A DNA stretch of 10,713 nucleotides, taken from positions 1 through 10,713 of the forward strand of contig DAOVUU010000041.1 of NCBI GenBank assembly GCA_030632405.1, in the 5' to 3' direction. Under the pieces are notes generated by a model. It was not told the origin of the DNA and made no database searches. It saw nothing but the letters and a program-made list of their open reading frames with translations. This DNA comes from Desulfobulbaceae bacterium (GTDB taxonomy: Bacteria; Desulfobacterota; Desulfobulbia; Desulfobulbales; Desulfocapsaceae). Positions within the stretch are counted from its first letter, which is position 1, and every line of letters begins with the position of its first letter. This document shows positions 6,420-10,713 of the stretch, one piece after another. The translations under genes were made by a program, and so were the position numbers.

Positions 6420-7622
6420 ATGCCTGGATTCGAAATATTTGGGGAAGAAGAAAAAAAAGAAATCATGGATGTTCTCGATACCGGTGTTCTTTTCAGGTAT
6501 GAGTTTAACGAACAGCGAAAGGGGATTTTTAAGGTAAAGGATTTTGAGAATAAATTTGCACAGTATTGTGGTGCCTCCTGTGCTCAGGCTGTTACCTCCG
6601 GCAGTACAGCATTGAAAGTTGCACTTACAGCACTTGGGGTGGGACCGGGTGATGAGGTAATCACCCAGGGATTTACCTTTGTCGCTACCTGGGAGGCTAT
6701 TTTTGAGGTTGGAGCCATTCCAGTCTTTACTGAAGTTGATAACACCCTCAATATGGATCCTGACGATCTCAAAAAGAAAATCAGTTCCAGGACAAAATGT
6801 ATTATCCCTGTTCATATGCTCGGAGCTCAGGCCAGAGTACATGAAATTGTCGCTATTGCGTCCGAACATGGGATTCCTGTGCTTGAGGATACTGCCCAGG
6901 CTGCAGGGGGAAGAATTGGAGGAAAACATCTTGGAACCTTTGGCAAATGCGGTACTTTTTCCTTCGATTCTGTTAAGACGATGACCACAGGCGAAGGCGG
7001 CATGGTTATAACAGACGACCAGGAACTATGGAAGGCAATGTCCGAATACCATGACCACGGTCATGACCATGTATTAAACCCAGGGGGCAGGGGAGGCGAG
7101 GGGCGCCGGTTTGTAGGATTTAATTACAGAATGATGGAGCTTCAGGGGGCAATTGGGCTTGCCCAGCTTGCCAAGCTGGATTCTATGATAGCTGCCCAGC
7201 AAAAAAATAAATCCATCCTGAAAAATGCAGCTGGTCGGATCTCAGGAGTATCCTTTAGAAATCTCGTAGACGAAAAAGGTGATTCGGCGACTTTTCTGAC
7301 ATTTTCTCTGCAGGATCGGGAGCACTGTAGAAGAGTAAACAATTCACTGAAAAATGATGGCTTCGGGGCTATAAATTTTGCTGAAAACAGCTGGCATTTT
7401 TATCCTGAATGGGAGCACCTCCTTGAGGGTAAATCTGTCCTGGATTCAGGTTTCCCATTCATTGAGCCCGGAGGGAAAAAGCGCATAGTCTATGATCCCC
7501 AGGCGTTGCCACAGTCGGCAGAAATTCTGGCAAAGACACTAGTATACCCTATTTCCATTAATATGAAAGATGAACTTCTCGACGACATGTGCAGGACACT
7601 GGAGAAAGCTGCCTCTGTGTAA
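6420..7622 (+). CDS. DegT/DnrJ/EryC1/StrS-family PLP aminotransferase, KdnA-like (8-amino-Kdo synthesis)
   Basis: This is a fold-type I, PLP-dependent sugar aminotransferase of 400 residues. Family marks are SGSTALKVAL (60-69) for phosphate binding, FTFVAT (85-90), EDTAQAAGG (156-164) with the PLP-ring Asp157, and FSFDSVKTMTTGEGG (180-194) with the Schiff-base Lys186. The N-terminus MPGFEIFGEEEKKEI, the FRYEF segment, the HDHGHDH cluster (211-217) and GFNYRMMELQGAIGLAQL (233-250) are what I remember of KdnA. In Shewanella KdnA aminates an oxidised Kdo to 8-amino-3,8-dideoxy-D-manno-octulosonate for LPS. I therefore call it KdnA-like, with DegT family membership certain and substrate inferred. 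AGGAG at 6409-6413 is 6 bases before the ATG. It follows panC by 145 bp, in which I see no convincing gene. The partner dehydrogenase KdnB is not in the window. Lipid A genes lie nearby on the other strand. Confidence 0.93.
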   Translation: MPGFEIFGEEEKKEIMDVLDTGVLFRYEFNEQRKGIFKVKDFENKFAQYCGASCAQAVTSGSTALKVALTALGVGPGDEVITQGFTFVATWEAIFEVGAIPVFTEVDNTLNMDPDDLKKKISSRTKCIIPVHMLGAQARVHEIVAIASEHGIPVLEDTAQAAGGRIGGKHLGTFGKCGTFSFDSVKTMTTGEGGMVITDDQELWKAMSEYHDHGHDHVLNPGGRGGEGRRFVGFNYRMMELQGAIGLAQLAKLDSMIAAQQKNKSILKNAAGRISGVSFRNLVDEKGDSATFLTFSLQDREHCRRVNNSLKNDGFGAINFAENSWHFYPEWEHLLEGKSVLDSGFPFIEPGGKKRIVYDPQALPQSAEILAKTLVYPISINMKDELLDDMCRTLEKAASV

Positions 7623-7699
7623 ATATTATTTTACCAGATGAATTGAGATAAACTGTATTTTTTATATGGTCACAGCCGGTAGACTCGGAGTGTTGCTTA

Positions 7700-8062
7700 T
7701 CATTTATAAAATTTATGTGAACCATATTGGTCAAGATAGGTGAAGTGAGAAGACCAGTAGGGATTTACCGTTTTATGGTGATAGTGGGTAGCACCATTGG
7801 TAAAATCACTTGTCTGAAGGGCAATATAAACAGATTTCAGGCATTCAAAAAATGCCCTTGGATCATCTGGAATATATGAATCTTTCTGGAAAGTCCAGCT
7901 GAACTGGTATGGTTCCTTAACGACATCTTTGATGGGAAGCTGTTTTTCGTTAGCGCGATTCAAGGTTACAAAGGCTACGGCCACCTGTCCAACCAGAGGT
8001 TCAGAGCGGGCCTCATGATATACATTGAGAGTCAACCATAAAAGGCCTTCTAGTAGCGTCAT
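7700..8062 (-). CDS. SleB-like cell wall hydrolase, short form without signal peptide
   Basis: The 120-residue protein is essentially one hydrolase domain of the SleB/CwlJ type (Hydrolase_2), which cleaves peptidoglycan glycan strands. Visible marks are LNVYHEARSEPLVGQVAVAFV (12-32, with the presumed catalytic Glu17), LNRA (34-37), FSWT (54-57), GATHYHHKTVNPYW (90-103) and the terminal GSHKFY. The domain looks complete. The start is fixed by an in-frame TGA five codons upstream (8075-8077). There is no signal peptide or membrane anchor, so export would need a holin-like partner or lysis, as for phage endolysins. No phage gene is visible nearby. There is no clear Shine-Dalgarno, but a strong promoter lies upstream, so it is likely transcribed separately from lpxC, which ends 201 bp upstream. 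It is convergent with the KdnA-like gene (77 bp between stops), and I see no clear terminator there. Confidence 0.85.
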   Translation of the reverse strand: MTLLEGLLWLTLNVYHEARSEPLVGQVAVAFVTLNRANEKQLPIKDVVKEPYQFSWTFQKDSYIPDDPRAFFECLKSVYIALQTSDFTNGATHYHHKTVNPYWSSHFTYLDQYGSHKFYK

Positions 8063-8181
8063 TGTTATTTCTCGTCATCTGTTAACTGCTGAAACCGTCA
8101 GCGTTGATTTCTCATGGCTATACTTAGAAAGATATAACCGGGCAGCAAAGAAAAGCAGCCGACGGTTCTTCACGCAGGAAA

Positions 8182-8209
8182 AGTATAATGCATTCCTAAG
8201 TTGCGTCAA
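8182..8209 (-). promoter_or_regulatory. Sigma70-type promoter for the SleB-like gene
   Basis: On the minus strand TTGACG (8209-8204) and TATACT (8187-8182) are separated by 16 bases, each matching five of six consensus bases. Transcription would begin near 8175, leaving a leader of about 113 bases. That leader can form a small GCTGA/TCAGC hairpin (about 8088-8102). It lies in the 201-bp gap (8063-8263) between lpxC and the hydrolase gene, which otherwise holds only a possible short stem (CTGAC/GTCAG) just after lpxC. Confidence 0.6.
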
Positions 8210-8263
8210 CTTTTTGTGTAAAAGGAGGCGAGGCTGACAAGCTGGTTTGGTGAAGCTGAGAAG

Positions 8264-9253
8264 TCAGGTTATTGCGGTAATATGCTGGTTATTTTGGTTG
8301 AAAAACGGCATAATCAGATCACTTGCCGCTTTTGACGTAGATGCGACTTGATCCAAAACCGCATGTGGTCCATTTTTGCGCATCTCCAGTAACTCCCAGC
8401 TCTGCGGTGAGGCGGCAATAGTCTTCATCAGACTAAGGTGCTCGGTGTGACCGGTTTTATAAGATTTAACATGTCCAAGTAGCGGACATCCCAAAAGTGC
8501 CAGGTCACCTACAAGGTCCAGCACTTTATGTCGGATGAATTCATCGTCAAATCTCAATCCGTCTTCGTTCAAAACAGATTTTCTATTCCAGTGGATGGCA
8601 ATCACATTTTCAAGTGAACTTCCAAGTGCCAGTCCGTTGGCCCATAATTCCTCTACCTGTTCCACGTATCCAAAAGTTCTGGCACGTGAAATCTCTTTGC
8701 CAAATCGTTCTGCTGAAAGGTCGAAGGAAAATTTCTGTTTTTCTATTACAGTATCGTCGAAACAAATTTCGCCGGTTACCTTGAAACCATTATAAGGACT
8801 GATAGTGATTTTCTTGTCGCCGTCGGTATATGAAATCGGCTGGGTAATACGCAGAATCTTTCTTAAACCCTTTTGTCTCTTTTTTCCTGAAGTTTTTATT
8901 AACTGGAAGAAGGGTTCAGCACTCCCGTCCATAATAGGTACTTCGGCAGAGTCCAGTTCGATATCAGCATTATCTATGCCAAATCCGTGCAGAGCAGCCA
9001 TGAGATGTTCGGTAGTGGAAATATGGAAATGATTATTGCCAATGGTCGTTGCCAGTCTGGTGTCTACCACCATATCCATATGTGCCTGAATATGTTCATT
9101 TGGCAGGATATCAGTCCGAAAAAATCGTATGCCTTTATTTTTAGAAGAGGGTTTAATCGAAAGATTTACAGTTCTTCCGGAGTGTAATCCTATTCCACAA
9201 CAGCTGACAGGTTTACGTAGTGTATATTGGTAGGGATCTATTGGCAGAGTCAT
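8264..9253 (-). CDS. lpxC: UDP-3-O-acyl-N-acetylglucosamine deacetylase
   Basis: LpxC is the zinc-dependent deacetylase of the first committed step of lipid A synthesis. It removes the acetyl group from UDP-3-O-acyl-GlcNAc. The N-terminal signature TLRKPVSCCGIGLHSG (11-26) is typical. Glu82 and the zinc ligand His83 are in STTEHLMAAL, the ligands His242 and Asp246 are in FIRHKVLDLVGDLALLG, and the catalytic His269 is in YKTGHTEH. PIMDGSAEPF (106-115) is also conserved. The 329 residues exceed the ~305 of E. coli because of a longer C-terminal tail without a motif I know. AGGA about 6 bases before the ATG supports this start. It lies 235 bp downstream of lpxK on the same strand. Confidence 0.98.
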   Translation of the reverse strand: MTLPIDPYQYTLRKPVSCCGIGLHSGRTVNLSIKPSSKNKGIRFFRTDILPNEHIQAHMDMVVDTRLATTIGNNHFHISTTEHLMAALHGFGIDNADIELDSAEVPIMDGSAEPFFQLIKTSGKKRQKGLRKILRITQPISYTDGDKKITISPYNGFKVTGEICFDDTVIEKQKFSFDLSAERFGKEISRARTFGYVEQVEELWANGLALGSSLENVIAIHWNRKSVLNEDGLRFDDEFIRHKVLDLVGDLALLGCPLLGHVKSYKTGHTEHLSLMKTIAASPQSWELLEMRKNGPHAVLDQVASTSKAASDLIMPFFNQNNQHITAIT

Positions 9254-9394
9254 ATATATCCTGATGTTTTAATAGATAAAGTTAGTCCATACGTGCAAAA
9301 TTTGTGCCACGACATGACTGTGCGCTATAGTTCAACAAAATGACCTATATACAGTGAGATGGACTTTGCGGAATAATATTATGAAAGAGGAAAG

Positions 9395-9434
9395 TGTGTG
9401 AAAAAAAACACTCTTAAAGGGAAATTTTCACACA
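9395..9434. other. Long spaced inverted repeat between lpxK and lpxC
   Basis: TGTGTGAAAA (9395-9404) and TTTTCACACA (9425-9434) are perfect 10-base inverted repeats with a 20-base spacer. The dyad sits in the 235-bp gap 9254-9488, downstream of lpxK and 140-180 bases upstream of lpxC. It could be a stem-loop that ends or stabilises the lpxK transcript (on the minus strand a pyrimidine-rich CTTTCCTCTTTC follows), or a pair of regulator half-sites. The rest of the gap holds no gene and only weak promoter-like sequences for lpxC. Confidence 0.45.
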
Positions 9435-9488
9435 AATAACAAAATGATACCCAAGGATAATGTACAAATTGAGCCTATATCATCATTT

Positions 9489-10529
9489 TTACTTCAATTT
9501 TTTCAGGATATATTCCTCAAATGTACTGTCAAACTTGAGTTTCATGTTTAATACAAAAAGCGGGAGGGTTCGTTTAAAGGAACTGATTTTCACGAAGTCT
9601 TTTGCGGTCGTAATAAGGCTGTTGGCACCAGAAGCGGCAGCTTCACTGCATAATTTATCCATCGAGCGTTGACAATATTTTTTATGATCTCTAAATGATT
9701 TAAAGTGTATAAGGTCAACTCCGGATGCTTCAATCGATTCTTGAAACCGGATAGGATTTGCTATTGCACAAAAGCCGTAAGTTCGGCCTATATCCGAACT
9801 GTTAACTATAGTTTCCCCTCCATTAGCCGGGGCAATATTATCTTGCAAAAGTTTAGCAAAAAAGAGGGGTTTATCCGGAAAACGTTTTTTAAGTAAGGCT
9901 GCAAAATTTTCGGCGCGAGTTCTATTGTTTTCAACGACCCCTGTCATCATAAACGCATGACACCTGCTTAATGATTTTACCGGCTCTCTCAAAACACCAC
10001 CAGGAAATACTCTGCTGTTACCGGCGAGTGTTGTTGCATTAAATAACACTATGTCAATATTTCTGTTAATTGCAATGTGCTGAAAACCATCATCGAGAAT
10101 AATAATATCCGCATGAAGTGCATTAACGGCATATCGACAGGGGTGAATACGTGTCTTACCGGTGATAACCGGTACGCCTTTAAGTGCTTTCGCTATCATA
10201 AAAGGCTCATCACCAGCTTCTTCAGGAGAGAGAAGTAATTCTTCACCGGTGGTGACAATATTGTGTTTTTCTGCAGCTTTTCCCCCGTATCCTCTGCTGA
10301 TGACGGCCGGTCTATACCCCTGATCCTTTAACCCCTGAGCCAGGGCCATAACAACAGGGGTTTTACCAGATCCTCCCATTGTGAGATTACCAATTGAAAT
10401 AACGGGAACTGGTAAGGTGTATTGGTTGAAAATATTTTTTTCATAGAGGCCAGCCCTTGTCGTCATTAACCAACTGTAAAGTGGACTGAATGGTCTTCCG
10501 ATAGTAAATAAAATACTGGATTTATTCAA
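9489..10529 (-). CDS. lpxK: Tetraacyldisaccharide 4'-kinase
   Basis: LpxK phosphorylates the 4' position of the lipid A disaccharide at the inner membrane, giving lipid IVA. Numbered from the TTG at 10529 (346 residues, E. coli 328), the P-loop GNLTMGGSGKTP is at 47-58, followed by SRGYGG (78-83), AGDEP, the DDGFQH motif (146-151) and FPGGVLREP (175-183). The residues before the P-loop include the usual short hydrophobic membrane-binding stretch and PVPVISIGN. The frame continues upstream to ATGs at 10616 and 10682, but that extension is AT-rich and unlike the family. TTG at 10529 has CGGAG 5 bases upstream and gives the family-typical N-terminus. The ATG at 10616 would add a hydrophobic leader (MILVFYVSF) and remains possible. 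It heads a minus-strand lpxK-lpxC arrangement and is divergent from the gene beginning at the right edge. Confidence 0.96.
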   Translation of the reverse strand: MNKSSILFTIGRPFSPLYSWLMTTRAGLYEKNIFNQYTLPVPVISIGNLTMGGSGKTPVVMALAQGLKDQGYRPAVISRGYGGKAAEKHNIVTTGEELLLSPEEAGDEPFMIAKALKGVPVITGKTRIHPCRYAVNALHADIIILDDGFQHIAINRNIDIVLFNATTLAGNSRVFPGGVLREPVKSLSRCHAFMMTGVVENNRTRAENFAALLKKRFPDKPLFFAKLLQDNIAPANGGETIVNSSDIGRTYGFCAIANPIRFQESIEASGVDLIHFKSFRDHKKYCQRSMDKLCSEAAASGANSLITTAKDFVKISSFKRTLPLFVLNMKLKFDSTFEEYILKKLK

Positions 10530-10657
10530 AAGAACTCCGTGTTGTAATAATTTGGAGAAAAAAAATATAATTAAATTTTTGATTTTGCAAAATGATACGT
10601 AAAAGACTAGTATCATGACTTCGTAGTATATGCATGCTCTTTTCTCAGCTGGATGAG

Positions 10658-10687
10658 TTGAGGACACGGAGAGTACGCTCATTTAAT
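10658..10687 (+). promoter_or_regulatory. Candidate promoter for the gene starting at the right edge
   Basis: TTGAGG (10658-10663), an 18-base spacer and TTTAAT (10682-10687) match the -35 and -10 consensus at four and five of six positions. Transcription would start near 10693, leaving a short leader with the GGAGG at 10701-10705. A perfect TATAAT at 10695-10700 is too close to the start codon to act as the -10 box for it. Confidence 0.35.
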
Positions 10688-10710
10688 AAGTTTATATAAT
10701 GGAGGAAAAA

Positions 10711-10713
10711 ATG
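10711..10713 (+). CDS. Start codon of an unidentified gene running off the right edge
   Basis: Only the ATG is inside the window. GGAGG at 10701-10705 lies 5 bases before it, an excellent Shine-Dalgarno, and a candidate promoter is upstream. An in-frame ATG at 10699 precedes it by four codons but has no ribosome binding site. Nothing can be said of the product. It is divergent from lpxK. Confidence 0.5.

Noticed and set aside
7036..7069. Repeated CATGACCA-type sequence in the aminotransferase gene
   Set aside because: It is explained by the codons of the HDHGHDH motif, a conserved part of the protein.
1..10713. Search for a mobile element, CRISPR array, defence or toxin-antitoxin system
   Set aside because: No transposase, integrase, spaced direct repeats or defence-type domain could be seen. 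The window is mainly housekeeping and envelope genes.

Overview
The window reads as ordinary chromosome from a Gram-negative, anaerobe-type bacterium with lipid A and de novo cobalamin synthesis. A Desulfobacterota (Desulfobulbales-like) origin is my best guess. It rests on the remembered style of the Ndk active-site segment (HGSDAPETA), the cobalamin gene arrangement and a short GATGGCGTCGT-type repeat. No 16S or other marker is present, so this is inference. I see no CRISPR array, tRNA, rRNA, transposase, integrase or defence system.

Left part, plus strand (1-3115): the window opens inside a long reading frame. Its first ~36 residues match the C-terminal end of CobD (L-threonine-O-3-phosphate decarboxylase) and the rest is a complete CobQ/CbiP cobyric acid synthase, so this looks like a CobD-CobQ fusion cut by the window edge. 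cbiB follows. CbiB condenses the products of CobD and CobQ, so this group covers the aminopropanol and cobyric acid branches and their joining. ndk comes next and faces xseA tail to tail.

Middle (3151-7622): xseA (minus) is divergent from a membrane-anchored TPR-like protein gene. That gene overlaps panC by 4 bp, which suggests translational coupling. A KdnA-like DegT-family PLP aminotransferase follows 145 bp later. The 227-bp divergent region holds candidate promoters and the inverted second copy of a 13-nt motif that also sits at the cobQ stop codon.

Right part, minus strand (7700-10682): lpxK and lpxC, two lipid A genes, are followed by a short SleB-like cell wall hydrolase without a signal peptide, which has its own strong sigma70-type promoter. 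With the KdnA-like enzyme, which in Shewanella makes the amino-Kdo sugar of the LPS core, the right third has an envelope theme. At the far right a plus-strand gene just begins (ATG at the last three bases, strong Shine-Dalgarno), divergent from lpxK.

I found no previously undescribed multi-gene system. The points most worth a second look are the CobD-CobQ fusion beside cbiB, the KdnA-like enzyme without a visible KdnB, the signal-less SleB-like hydrolase, and the repeated GATGGCGTCGT motif.
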